Source of the DNA: Calamus simplicifolius
Taxonomy: Eukaryota > Streptophyta > Magnoliopsida > Arecales > Arecaceae
Direction: 5' to 3'
NCBI GenBank assembly: GCA_900491605.1
Contig: UESW01003881.1
Coordinates: 1,809,865-1,873,864, forward strand
Length of the DNA: 64,000 nucleotides
Shown here: one piece after another, positions 11,270 through 23,539 of the stretch
How the letters are laid out: each line of letters begins with the position of its first letter
How positions within the stretch are numbered: position 1 is the stretch's first letter
Program-made: the position numbers and the translations under genes
The notes under the pieces: model-generated
What the model saw: only the letters and a program-made list of their open reading frames with translations
What the model was told of the DNA's origin: nothing
Databases searched by the model: none

Positions 11270-11716
11270 GTTATTTTTTATTTTACTTTATTGTATGTAA
11301 CTGGCCTCAGGCCCAATTTTGTATCCTTCTTTAATAGTCAATGAAAAAAGACTTTTTCTCCTAACTTCTTTGTGTTTCGATCCATTCCGTCTTCCATCTT
11401 CTGAGACAAAAGCCTTACTGTGCCTTACTTCTCATGGCCAAGCCATATATGCTGACGACGTTGAAGCCGAATATAGTATCTTTTAAGATGTTCCGCGACT
11501 CCGAACTTAGCCAGTATTGAATGCGTCTCTAGGATATAGGCCGGCCATATGAACAATCACTTAAGATGTTTCGTGCTGTCGTAGGCTGTTCGCAAGAAGG
11601 CTTGCTTGCGTATGAGTCCCCGAAAGCTTGGAAAGATCTTCGGGCGGCTTGACACCAAGCCTAACTTTGGAGGCGTCTGGATTGACCAGAGATGGCTGAG
11701 GTTGATTCTGCCATCG
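11270..11716. other. Non-coding region after the antisense ORF
   Basis: No gene was seen. A T/A-rich stretch with AATAGTCAATGAAAAAAG (about 11333) could be the 3' end of the antisense transcript. After it the sequence leads into the 141-bp array. Confidence 0.4.
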
Positions 11717-13225
11717 TGAGGGGTTTGCGTGTTGCCTGAGGGGTAGCTCGGCCGGGTACGGAGCTGCTAGGGCCTTAACCAACTCGGAGGCACCGCCGTG
11801 CCGGGCCCGAGTGTTGTCCGTTAGCCGCAATGCTGGTGAGCTCCTTTTGAACCGCTTCAGGGGTTTGTGTGCCGCCTGAAGGGCGACTCGACCGGGTACG
11901 GAGCTGCTAGGGACTTAACCGACTCGGGGGCACCTCCGTGCCGGGGCCGAGTGGTGTCCCGTTAGCCGCGATGCCGGCGAGCTCCTTTTGAACCGCTTTA
12001 GGGGTTTGTGTACTGCCTGAAGGGCGACTCGATCGGGTACGGAGCTGCTAGGGTCTTAACCGACTCGGGGGCACCGCCGTGCCGGGGCTGAGTGGTGTCC
12101 CGTTAGCCGTGATACCGGTGAGCTCCTTTTGAACCGCTTTGGGGGTTTGTGTGCCGCCTGAAGGGCGACTCGACCGGGTACGGAGCTGCTAGGGTCTTAA
12201 CTGACTCGGGGGCACCGTCGTGCCAGGGCCGAGTGGTGTCCCATTAGCTGTGATGCCGGCGAGCTCCTTTTGAACCGCTTCAGGGGTTTGTGTGCTGCTA
12301 AAGGGTGACTCGACCGGGTACGGAGCTGCTAGGGTCTTAACCGACTCGGGGCACCACCGTGCCGGGGCCGAGTGGTGTCCGTTAGCCGCGATGCCGGCGA
12401 GCTTCTTTTGAACCGCTTCAGGGGTTTATGTGTTGCCTGAAGGGCGACTCGACCGGGTACGGAGCTGCTAGGGTCTTAACCGACTCGGGGGCACCGCCGT
12501 GCCAAGCCGAGTGTTGTCCATTAGCCGCGATGCCGGCGAGCTCCTTTTGAACCACTTCAGGGGTTTGTGTGCCGCCTGAAGGGCGACTCGACCGGGTACG
12601 GAGCTGCTAGGGTCTTAACCGACTCGGGGGCACCGACGTGCCAGGGCCGAGTGGTGTCCCATTAGCCGCAATGCCGGCGAGCTCCTTTTGAACCGCTTCA
12701 GGGGTTTGTGTGCCGCCTGAAGGACGACTCGACCGGGTACTGCTAGGGTCTTAACCGACTCGGGGGCACCATCGTGCCGGGCCGAGTGGTGTCCCGTTAG
12801 CCGCGATGCCGGCGAGCTCCTTTTGAACCGCTTCAGGGGTTTGTGTGCCGCCTGAAGGGCGACTCGATCGGGTACAGAGCTGCTAGGGTCTTAACCGACT
12901 CGGGGGCACCACCGTGCCGGGGCCGAGTGGTGTTCCGTTAGCCGTGATGGCGGCAAGCTCCTTTTGAACCGCTTCAGGGATTTGTATACTGTCTGAAGGG
13001 CGACTCGATCGGGTACAAAGCTGCTAGAGTCTTAACCGATTCGGTGGCACCATCGTGCCGGGGCCGAGTGATGTCCTGTTAGCCGCGATGCTGACGAGCT
13101 CCTTTTGAACTGCTTCAGGGGTTTGTGTGCCGCCTGAAGGACGACTCGACCGGGTACGGAGCTGCTAGGGTCTTAATTGACTCGGGAGCACCGCCGTGCC
13201 AGGGCCGAGTGGTATCCCGTTCGTG
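11717..13225 (+). repeat. 141-bp tandem array, about 11 units
   Basis: GAGCTCCTTTTGAACCGCTT recurs, with small changes, at 11838, 11979, 12120, 12261, 12399, 12538, 12679, 12814, 12955 and 13096, so the period is 141 bp with a few units of 135-139. Each unit also has CGACTCGACCGGGTACGGAG and TCTTAACCGACTCGGGGGCA. No coding potential is apparent. It lies where the 3' untranslated region of a Tat-type element would be, a place known to generate satellites in plants. Confidence 0.92.
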
Positions 13226-13487
13226 CACCGAAGGCGGTGCACAAAATTGCTCCCATTTTTTAATGAAAAAGACTTTGTACACCGCATCCAGTGCAGCAAG
13301 TCCTACATGGACTGCACCGCCCTTTCTTATTGGTTCACATGCGTACGACACCCATTAAAAAATATTAAGACAACTTTACGACATCCCAAGGAAAAAAATT
13401 ACGACATCTCAGTTTTAAACTTACGGCACCATAGTTATAAAATTAAGACACCCGTTCAGAAAGCAAAAAAAAATTACGACACTCCAG
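13226..13487 (+). repeat. Fragment of AT-rich foldback repeat family
   Basis: From about 13226 the sequence matches, by eye, the segment at about 18630-19100: GACTTTGTACACCGCATCCA, then GCAAGTCCTACATGGACTGC, then repeated AAATTAAGACACCC and TTACGACA words. It abuts the 141-bp array on the left and receptor pseudogene copy 2 on the right. Confidence 0.7.
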
Positions 13488-14166
13488 TTTCTCTAAGGGA
13501 CCCTCGAGATCCTTAATTTTATCCTATTGCTAATGTTGAGCACTTCTGCTTGCCTGTGCAGGTCTATTAGCAGCTGAAACTTGGCTAACTGTGATAAATT
13601 TATATCACCAGACTCTGATACATAGTGCTTTTATAGGCCAAGGTATCTTGATAAGAAATGGATATGATATCTAGTTATGAGATGCACCCAGTTCTCTGAA
13701 GAACTGCTTTTATTTATAACTGATGCAACAGCCAATTCTTAATGCAATGATTTGACCAACCTCAAATCCATGCAGTATTTTATTTTTTCCATGAACACAT
13801 CATCTTTAACTTCATATTACTGTGTTAAAAATTGTCTTAAGATGACAAATCTTAGATTCATTTACTTCAAATGCGAGTTCTTAAATGCTGCAGGTAAAGG
13901 ATACTGGTTGTGGAATCAGTCCCCAAGATTTACCACACCTCTTTACCAAATTTACACACTCTCAGAATGGAGCAAACAAAGGGTGTGGTGGAAGGACTCG
14001 GGCTTGCCATGTGTAAGAGGTATGCTCAAACAAAACATTCCAGTTATATATTGTGGCTATTTTAATTGGGATTTTATGTGTTTAAATTTTTTTTTTTTGG
14101 AGGAAAAACTTGATTATATTATGTTACTCTTGCATTCTCTAGGATCATTTTTTTTATTTACCATTG
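13488..14166 (+). pseudogene. Ethylene-receptor histidine-kinase fragment (copy 2)
   Basis: This is a second copy of about 5850-6530. It starts SLRDPRDP, stop, then FYPIANVEHFCLPVQ, keeping 13 bases that copy 1 lost. The next exon (13894-14025) reads VKDTGCGISP and FTKFTHSQNGANKG, but two small deletions around GGTGTGGTGGAAGGACTCGG destroy the glycine box. The intron between the two exons is nearly identical in both copies. Downstream exons for the rest of the kinase and any receiver domain were not found. Copy 1 and copy 2 flank the inverted Tat-type block. Confidence 0.8.
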
Positions 14167-16354
14167 CACCAGAGAAGTATAGGAAGAAAAAAATCTACAT
14201 GATGGAATATCACAACTTTTCAATTTTGTGATGGTTAAGGCAATGAGTTGTTCATCCAGCAACGCATGTTACAATGATTCTATAGAGATGTTATGTGCTG
14301 AGGTGATTTGATTTGCACCGAGGCTAGGTTGTTTTGAACAGCAAGTTGAGCAATGAGATTAATGTTTCACAAATCGTATAGCAGGAACTTCATTTGCATA
14401 CCCATTGAAAGCATTGTACTAAGTGTAATAAATTCAAATCTATTTGTTAAAGACTTTCTTGACAGATTGGCTTGGCTGAGGATTTAGAGGGCCAAACATG
14501 ATTAAATTCAAATCTATTTGTTAAAGACTTTCTTGACAGATTGGCTTGGCTGAGGATTTAGAGGGCCAAACATGATCTTTATGTCCTATCAGTTCATACT
14601 TAGGTCAAAATAGGTTTGACCATATATTTGTAACCATTACAAATATTTGGGCTCTTGTTTTTAATCTTAAATTGATTTTTCAAATTGGAAGAATCTTTTG
14701 GTTCTCTCTATAATGAATGGCTGATCAAAATTTTTCCTTCCTTTGGAAATTTTTTTTTTATAAGTTGATTTTTTTAGTTTAATGATTATGCTTGATTCAT
14801 TCCTTGTCATTGTTATGTGAATAATGATTTTAATAATAAAAGGATTATTAAAAGTTTATCTGTTTTGTTTTGTGATTAAAGATTATCTGCACATCACTAA
14901 ATTTTAGAGGTGAAGTATCGAAAAGGCCAGACATAAACTGCAGCAAACAGCAGATCTGCTGCACTAGATTAAGGCAGATTCTAAGGTCATTTGGCAACAA
15001 GCCTTTCTCATTATTGTGTGCATAAAGGAAGCTAATAAAAAGTTAATATCGATCAACACTAACATTTTAGAATAATGTCTGTCTTCAAAAACTAATTTAA
15101 TAACAAATAGTATAAGATCAAAATAACATATTTAGAAAATAAAGTCAAATATTTATAGTAATATAATCAAAATTGTTACACATTTTTTGAAGGCAATCAT
15201 GCCTCGAATTTCAAGGCCGGCAATATAAATTTTGTTAGAATAATAGAGAGGGTAAAGTATGTTGCAGGAGAATAAGTGGCAGAATAGTTGGGTATGCTTT
15301 GTGGTCATCTCCTTTCACAACCGAAAGGATTTTGAATTAGCAGCTGCTCGTGCTCCTACAATAAATTCAGTATAAACAACCTGTATAATAAATCCACAAA
15401 GAACGTCACCAAAGGAAATCAAGTCGATGTGCTAAATATGTTTTAAATCATAATGTACTAAATCCCATCAGCTAGGCAGAAGCATTAAAATTTGCAAGTT
15501 ATGTAAAGAAATCAAATGTAAGACGTTAACTGTTAGTTATGTAGCATAGATGATATCACATTAAACAGTGGATAGAAGAGTCACATCTATATAGCTGCTT
15601 TAATCATAGAAGAACAAATACAAAACACATATCTTCCAGAATCAGAGGAGTAGGTTTCAGTGAAGATGAACCATGTCCTCAATGTTGAAACAACCAAATG
15701 CCAAGAATTAAAATATTACTGTGCTTGCAATTGAAGCATCTAGTAAAACATAAAATGTTGGTTGCTGTAATACATTTAAACTAGATTCTTACGTCTATAA
15801 GTCTTATCCAAATGCTTAGTTTCCATAGTGCGTTATGTAATAATTCCAAATTGAATAGTAAATTTAAAGAAACGCTTAAACGCCTAGCAAAGAACCTAAA
15901 ATGTATTCGTGAAAAAGTAACCGAATAACAAAGAAAGGAAGAAAGGAATAGCTATAATATAAGATGAAAATTGATCAAGCTTATATCTTACGATAAATCA
16001 ATCCTTTGTTCTTAAGAATAAAATTTTATATATAATTGGTGATATCCCACATGAAATGCTTGACATCATCAAACATGTTTTTAAAGTCAATTGGAATATA
16101 CAAAAGAAGGGCAATTAAAGTATTTTTCCCTTCTTATAATGCAAATTATAATTATTTTGACAACAACACATGACCAACAACAAGCCTTCCAATTGCACTA
16201 GATGATTCAATATTTTCATGAAAATTATAGTGACTATGTGTTGATTTATCTTTTTATGAACAAAATATGAAAAAAAAAATGCTTAAAGGTAAGAGCAACT
16301 CTAAAAGGTACAAGATAGCAAATCAAACAAAAAACAAACAATAGAAAATAAATA
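14167..16354. other. AT-rich non-coding DNA
   Basis: No gene was recognised on either strand. The only structure noted is the short tandem duplication at 14432-14579. Confidence 0.5.
14432..14579 (+). repeat. 74-bp tandem duplication
   Basis: ATTCAAATCTATTTGTTAAA starts at 14432 and again at 14506. The following 50 or so bases, ending GGGCCAAACATGAT, are also repeated, so two nearly perfect copies of 74 bp lie head to tail. Confidence 0.9.
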
Positions 16355-16356
16355 AT

Positions 16357-16358
<2 letters not shown>

Positions 16359-16431
<73 letters not shown>

Positions 16432-16432
16432 A
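16359..16432 (+). repeat. Compound (TA)n(TG)n microsatellite
   Basis: A run of TA is followed directly by a run of about 23 TG dinucleotides. The poly-Thr-His frames on the minus strand are an artefact of it. Confidence 0.95.
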
Positions 16433-17617
16433 TACATATGTATATGTATAAGTGCATGTACATACGTAGGTATGTATGAAAAAATGAAGCAAAAGAAATT
16501 GTAGATAAGTTTATTATGTTAGAAAAGCTTCCCTTAATACTTGATCGTTAATAATCATGTTTAATTATGATGCATTCTATATTTTAGAATTTGTTTAAAA
16601 GTGAAGAGAGAAGTAATTAAGAAGTCATTAGAGTGACAAAAAAATAATAAGAAATGGTATTTTTGTAATAAAAAAATCATGTGGTTAATTTATCTCACTC
16701 TTCTATAAAGAAATTTAATGATGTGGACTTATCTTAACATTTTTACATTTTTATTTTATTAGTTAAATGACCAATTGCCATTTTTATTATCATATGCTTA
16801 TACTCAATCAAATTAAATATATGTCTTCGTATTTTATTTAAAAATAAAAAAAAAAAATATGATGACATAAAATAAACTAAAAAGATTATGATACACTCAA
16901 ATATATTTTTTATAAATTTTAAAATACAAATAAAAAAATGAGATAATATAAAATAAAATAAAAGTGAGAATTTTATCTTAAAAAACATATATACAAAAGA
17001 ATGTTTTGTTGGGTTTCATTTATACCCGAGTTGTTCGTTGTTATTGATCTTTTCTTATTAATAATTTTTGCCCCTCTCTCCAACTAAAAAATAAATATTA
17101 TAAGAAAGAAAATATTTATAAAAATAAATTTAATTTGTCACATCAAACAAACTTGACCAATAAGCATGGCGAGAAAATATTTAGACTTTTAAAATATAAT
17201 AATTCATAATTTGAAATTGAAATCCTTACATAATTAAGCCGATTATCTGTTTCTTCCAACATCTTTAAAAGTGTTAAAGGTACAAAATTGTAAAGTAATG
17301 CAACATAATTTCATTAGAATTTGTAACAAATATGGTTATATATACGAAAGCATCATACCAAATGTATGTCATCAAAATTATATCATATGTACATGTTTGC
17401 TGCATGAGTAATTGATACATTATTTAAAAAAACTAATTCATTAAAAATTTCACATTGACCATTTAAATTGGGTGTTATTGAGCATTTTTTTAAACAGTTT
17501 TATCCGCATATTTTTACCATATACTTTATTTAACAAGTAAATGCATGTAATTACCATTATGATCAACTTATGAGGCACTCATCAACTTAAATTGATACTT
17601 GCCCTAGAGGTCTCATG

Positions 17618-17657
<40 letters not shown>

Positions 17658-17910
17658 TTATTTTGATTTATAATTGTGCATCCAAAAATTTAAATAGGTA
17701 TAATTATAACGCCAATGAGTTTCCTTCTTCGCTTATAAATATAAGGAAAAAAAAATTCACCAACTTGCTAAGAAGCTTATATTGATCTTATTATACCAAC
17801 TTGAAGTTTAAACAAGCACAAAGCCCGCTTGTAACACACATCTATGCGAGCTTTAATTGTTAACAACGTGTTTATGGAGCTGGAGCAGCATTTCAATCTA
17901 AATCTATTTA
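16433..17910. other. AT-rich spacer
   Basis: No gene was recognised. A second dinucleotide repeat, (AT)n, lies at about 17624-17654. Confidence 0.5.
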
Positions 17911-19700
17911 AAAAAAGAAAAGATTTTGTACATATGCAGCAGCAAGTTCTATACATTCTTATTGATCCACATGCATACAATACCTATTAAAAAATATTAA
18001 AACAGCTTTACGACATCCCAACGAAAAAAATTACGATACCCAGTTTTAAAATTACGACACCATAGTTATAAAATTACGATACCCAAGTTGTAAATTACGA
18101 TACCCAATTATAAATTTACGACACCGTAGTTATAAAATTACTACACCATTCAGAAAACGTGTTGTACAAATTCCAAAAAAAAAGTCTAATGCACGACATT
18201 TCAATTGTAAACTTACGATACCATAGTTATAAAATTAAGACACCCATTAAGAAAGTTAAAAAAAATTATGACATCCCAGTTGTAAATTTATGGCATCGTA
18301 GTTATAAAATTACAACACCCACTTAGAAAACGTTTTGTATATAAATTCTAAAAAAAAGCTGAACACTCATTTCAAAATTTGATACCGTATTTATAAAATT
18401 AAGATACCCATTTATAAAGTAAAAAAATTACGATATTCGTTGTAAATTTACAAAACCGTAGTTATAAAATTATGACACCCATTCAAAAAAACTTACACTA
18501 CAGCTTGTACACAAATTCAAAAAAAAAAAAACTGAACAGGTATTAATGCATATCACGTCAAAATTTAAGATGGTATCCCTTCGTATCAAGCCATTTAGAG
18601 GGAGGTGCAGTCAACGTAGGGCTTGCTACGGCGAAGGCATTGTACAAAGACTTTTCCATTAAAAAATGGGAGCGACTTTATACACCGCCTTCGGTGCATG
18701 AACACATGCACCGAGCGCGGCTATTGGCGCCCATGCAGGCGCGCCTGCCATGGCCCAATGGGCCGTGGCGCCCCGCACATGCGCATGGCCAATGGGTGTC
18801 CGGTGCGTACGAAGACTTTTCCTTAAAAAATATTTGTGCGGTATCTTTGGTGCAGCAAGTGTTTCCTTGTGGGTTGGACCAATAGAAAAGACTTTGTACG
18901 CCGCATCCAGTGTAGCAAGTCCTACGTGGGTTGCACTGCCCTTCCTTATTGGTCCACATACGTGCGACACCCATTAAAAATGTTAAGATAGCTTTACGAT
19001 ATCCCAAAGAAAAAAATTACGACACCACAGTTTTAAACTTACGACACTGTAGTTATAAAATTAAGACACCCGTTCAGAAAGCAAAAAAAATTTACGACAT
19101 CCCAGTTGTAAACTTACGATACTGTAATTATAAATTACGACATCCATTCAAAAACGTGTCTGTATACAAATTTAAAAAAAAAGTGAACGGGTATTAATGC
19201 ACGCCACGTCAAAATTTAAGACGACACTTTATTTTTAAACTTACGATATCATAGTTATAAAATTAAGACACCAATTCAAAAAAAAATTATGACATCCATT
19301 GTAAATTTATGATAGTGTACACAAATTTCAAAAAAAAGCTGAATGGGTATTAATGCAGGTCAGCTTTTTTTTTTTTGAAATTTGTGTACAAATATGTTTT
19401 CTGAATAGTATCGTAATTTTATAACTACGGTGTCGTAAATTTACAACTGGGATATCATAAATTTTTTTTACTTTATGAACGGGTGTCTTAATTTATGACT
19501 ATAGTATCGTAAATTTAAAACTTATAATTTTTTTTTCTTTCTGAACGGATGTCTTAATTTTATAATTGCGAGAGATGCCATAATTTTTTTTAAAATATTG
19601 TAAAGTTATTTTAATATTTTTTAATGAGTATCATATGCATGTGGAAGAGATGGTGCAGCTCAAGTAGAACTTGCTGCTCGAATGCTGTATAAAGTCTTTT
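17911..19700. mobile_element. Foldback-like element with long inverted arms
   Basis: The left arm (about 17915-18560) has GATTTTGTACATATGCAGCA, GCAGCAAGTTCTA, CATTAAAAAATATTAAAA-like words and then many TTACGACACC / AAATTAAGACACCC modules. The right arm (about 19350-19700) is its reverse complement, ending TTCGAGCAGCAAGTTCTACT when read on the minus strand. The arms meet near a hairpin at about 19320-19390 (ACAAATTTCAAAAAAAAGCT against AGCTTTTTTTTTTTTGAAAT). A second, plus-oriented copy of the module with a GC-rich insert lies between them (about 18600-19200). No transposase frame was seen. It is probably a non-autonomous DNA transposon, but target duplications were not established. Confidence 0.55.
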
Positions 19701-19703
19701 CCT

Positions 19704-19795
19704 AGCCCAATGCAAGGGACGAGCCCAAGCCCATTTACAGGTTAGTCCAGCCCATCTAATCGCCGTACACTGTGCACAATGCCGAGAAACCCTAG
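19704..19795 (+). promoter_or_regulatory. RPL19 promoter motifs: site II elements and telo-box
   Basis: AGCCCA (TGGGCT on the other strand, the plant site II motif) occurs at 19704-19709, 19722-19727, 19728-19733 and 19749-19754, followed by the telo-box AAACCCTAG at 19787-19795. This combination is the recognised signature of plant ribosomal-protein and other growth-linked promoters. It lies 93-184 bases before the ATG at 19888, and the first motif begins only a few bases after the end of the foldback-like element. Confidence 0.7.
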
Positions 19796-19887
19796 AAGGC
19801 GATAAGATATATAATCTTCGTCTCCACACGTTTAACGTCCTCTTTGGGGGAGACAGAGGCGGCGAGGGGAGAAAAGGGAGGACGAAT

Positions 19888-20862
19888 ATGGTTTCTCTGA
19901 AGCTCCAGAAGCGGCTCGCCGCGAGCGTACTCAAGTGCGGGAGGGGAAAGGTCTGGCTAGATCCCAATGAAGCCAACGAGATCTCGATGGCCAACTCTCG
20001 TAAGCTATCCTTTACTTCCTTCCCTTCCTACCGATTGAAATCTATGATCCATGAATTCGAACCTTAGGGTTTGTATTTATCCATTTAATCCTCGTTGATG
20101 CTCGTATATAGATCGGCCGTCACGGCGATTTTGCTTTGTTTTCATTAGTCTGCTGTTAAATTTTTTTTTTCTAAATAGATTTACACGTTTGACTTACTCG
20201 AAAGTCTATGCTTTCTCGAGATGTGTATGATTGTGGGATTTGGGACTTGGTTTGTTGTCGGTAGTTTATGCTTAGAATAATTTAAATCGAAGAAATTCCT
20301 TCATATATGTTGTGTATAGATTTTTTACATTGCATGATTGAAGGTAGAGTTTGTCGCAATGAGTTGGGATGTCGGGATTATCAGGTTTAACGGTCATGCT
20401 GATGCTCTTTTCTCGTCATGCTGATGTTCTTTTCTGAATGAATAATTGCAAATAGGAAACTTAGAATAGCAGTATAATCTTTTGAATCGATTATCTTAAC
20501 TACTGCTTTTGGACATTTCTAGATTTCCTGATATGCTTTATAATTTTTCAGTGCAGAATCTTTGCTTGGCCGCGATGAATAGCTTATCAGTCCTGTAATT
20601 TTATCATTTCTATCATGCATTTAAGCAGTGATTCATAAGCTATTTTTTGAATGCTCTAAAAGAGTATTTTTTTCTCTCTTCGTTTTGAACAAGTGACGTT
20701 GTCATTTATGACTCAAATGAGTTGATAAGTTAAAAGACGTGTCTGAGGCTAATTCTCGTTTTTCTCAAATTATGATCTGATGTGATATTTTCCCCACCAG
20801 TGCAAGTTAGATTGACCTCAAAACTTGCTGTGTAGAGCAATATGAGCCCTTATCTGGCACCT

Positions 20863-20899
<37 letters not shown>

Positions 20900-23539
20900 T
20901 TTTTTTTTTTTTTTTTTTTTTTTTGGGGGGGGGGGGGGTGGGGGTGTTGTGAGTCTTGTGACAGTAACTTTCAAAAATTAGTTTTATCAAAGTTCTTTTG
21001 AAATGATCCCGTTGCTTTGTATTACTTTATATAGGTTATAATTTGTTGCACTATTAGGCTAGTGGATTTCTAGATCTACTCTACCATTTATATTTTTGGG
21101 GTGTGCAAATTAAGTAGGAAATGTTAAGATGTTGGGTCTGGGCAACAAAATGCTTTCTTTCATCATGCAAGATTTGATGTGATTTTGTTAAATCTACAGA
21201 ACCTTTGGTATATTGAAAAAATGTATCAAGCCCTGTCATAAAATATCAGTTTTAAGACCATATTATGAACTTTTCTTGTACCAAATAGCTTTTTTGCTCA
21301 TTTTTTGGCAAAGATTCATTTTTGTTTGTCTAGGAGTAGCATGGATGGTGCATGTAGGATGAAGACAAGAGGCTAATGGAGTCACTATTATCATCTTAAA
21401 TGGATACATGATCTGGATACATCATCTAGATTTTTATTTAATTTAAATTTGGCCATTGAATGTTTGGGTTTTTTAATTTAATTTTGTCACTGTGTTAACT
21501 AACACACCCTTTCTCTGTCTGGATGCTTTGCACGTGGTCTAGATGAATGCATGATCAAATTATGGGGTTTGTTTTCAATTTTCCAATTAATGTGATGTTA
21601 AATCTCTTCTTATTTCCTTCAATATTTTTTTTTCCATCAATCCCTGCCTGTTCATAGAAAAAGGAAAAAAGAAGAAATGTGTTGGCAGATCTCATTATCC
21701 TTTTTGACCAGCTACCTCCTTTCTTCTCCTTCTAGAGTCCTGCTTCCTTCATCATTGTGGTTATGAAGTTTCATTATTTTCTTCATGGTGGCCTTATTGT
21801 AGGGGGGATGATGTAGGAGAGAGTTCCAATCTTTATGTTGTTGCATTTAAAGAACTGACATCATGTCTCTGCTAGAAGCTGAAGATCCATTTTTCTGGTT
21901 TGAGCAATAATTAGAGTCTTATATACAGATCTTTGATACATATACATCTGCTCTCACTGATTTGTAGGCCTAGTTGAATTTATTGTAGCGTCAGTTTATC
22001 TTTATGCTGTTTATGATGTACTTAAGTAATTAAATGTTTACTTGGTGTTGGAATAGTTTTTGTGATCTTGATCTTGAATGATTTCAATGCTTGTCAATGC
22101 AGGCCAGAATATAAGAAAACTGGTGAAGGATGGATTTATCATTAGGAAGCCCATGAAAATTCACTCAAGATCTCGTGCAAGGAGAGCATTGGAGGCAAAG
22201 AGGAAGGGACGGCATTCTGGATATGGTATATTTGTACTGAATGAAAATGTACAGTGCATATCCAACTTTGAGTTAGTTTTGTTCATCAATATTTCTAAAT
22301 GCTGCAGGTAAGCGCAGGGGTACAAGAGAAGCTAGGCTTCCCACAAAGGTCCTTTGGATGAGGAGGATGCGAGTTCTGAGGCGTTTGCTGCGGAAATACC
22401 GTGAGTCAAAGAAGATCGACAAGCATATGTACCATGACATGTATATGAAAGTGAAAGGTAATGTCTTTAAGAACAAGAGGGTGCTGATGGAGAGCATTCA
22501 CAAGTCCAAAGCTGAGAAGGCAAGAGAGAAGACCTTATCTGACCAGTTTGAAGCGAAGCGGGCAAAGAGCAAGGCAAGCAGGGAAAGGAAGATTGCCAGG
22601 AGAGAGAGCGGTTAGCTCAGGTGAGATAAAGTTTTATCCATCTGTTTGTTCAGCTATGGATTCAACTGTCTGATGAACAAAATTAAGGTTTTCATTCCGT
22701 GATATGACTTTTACTTTTCAGTTCATTAGCAATAGCCTCATTTGTGTGATAAGGATAGCAGCCTAAGTTTCAGCTTTTATGGATTCTTCATAGACATATT
22801 TAATTGCACTCACCACACAAAGTTTTCAATCTTAAAGCAGTTGCAACACGTGTAATGAACACCACTAACCTTCCCAGATATGTCAGAAAGTTGGTTTTCC
22901 GAAAGGTTACTGTGAAGGAAAGTTAAATTCTGACATTTGGAACCATTAACAGATAAATTAGTTGAGGTAAAGAGGAGTGCTTTAAGATTACAGATGATCT
23001 AGCTTAGCTGGATTGAACAACATCTTTGTTATAAGGCCCATCTTCCGTTGGAGTGTTCAACATCTTTCTTGCCAGAGTCATAAGAGTGATGAAAATGCAA
23101 ATAACTTGTAATTGCCGACAACCTTAGGCTGATTCATGTATATCTACTGGCAACTTTTTGATTCTTGTCCTAGTAATCCTAAATCCTTAACAACAAGAAT
23201 TTGCTTCCATGGTTGTAGGTTTTTCTACCTAATATCAAAAGATTGAACAATCATTTACTCTTGATACTTTGTGAGGCATTGTAACAAATTTTCGTTCTCG
23301 CAGTATGTTCAATATATTAGGATGGCAAACCAACTACTACTTATGTTCTTATTTTTGCATTATGTTGGTCTTTTATGTGCATAGGGTCCTGTAGAGCGAG
23401 CACCAGTTGCAGCACCCGTGGCTCAACCTGCAGCGTAGGGATTTTTGCCTGATCTTTTTACGCAGCTATTTTAATATATCTACTGGACAATTGGTCAATG
23501 CTGTTTTTCTGTTGCAGGGCTCCCAAAAAGGCAAAGTGA
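19888..23539 (+). CDS. RPL19: 60S ribosomal protein L19 (eL19), five exons, C-terminal frameshift
   Basis: Structural protein of the large cytosolic ribosomal subunit. Exons: 19888-19999, 22103-22225, 22308-22620, 23385-23434 and 23518-23539, all with GT-AG introns in matching phase. The start MVSLKLQKRLAASVLKCGRG is the family's N terminus. Exon 2 reads QNIRKLVKDGFIIRKP, and exon 3 reads KRRGTREARLPTKVLWMRRM and then the basic helix KASRERKIARRE. Exon lengths sum to 620 bases, one short of a multiple of three. Around 22606-22607 the motif after ARRE lacks one base relative to homologues, so the frame as written stops at 22613-22615, giving 180 residues. Beyond the shift, exons 4 and 5 still encode an Ala/Pro-rich tail (GPVERAPVAAPVAQPA) and end in PKKAK and a stop, which would give about 206 residues, the normal size. 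Either an assembly error or a recent lesion is possible. Intron 1 is 2.1 kb. Confidence 0.93.
20863..20945 (+). repeat. CT / poly-T / poly-G tract in RPL19 intron 1
   Basis: A (TC)n run passes into about 25 T and then about 13 G. It is a composite low-complexity tract where the sequence length is likely unreliable. Confidence 0.9.

Noticed and set aside
16246..16492. Two minus-strand frames of about 63 codons
   Set aside because: Poly-(Thr-His) translation of a TG microsatellite.
18659..19007. Overlapping minus-strand frames of about 100 codons with Cys/Trp
   Set aside because: They lie in the foldback-like repeat and overlap equally long plus-strand frames. No motif is seen.
22078..22311. 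77-codon frame and 22358-22615 frame as separate small genes
   Set aside because: They are exons 2 and 3 of RPL19 read through into introns or from an internal Met.
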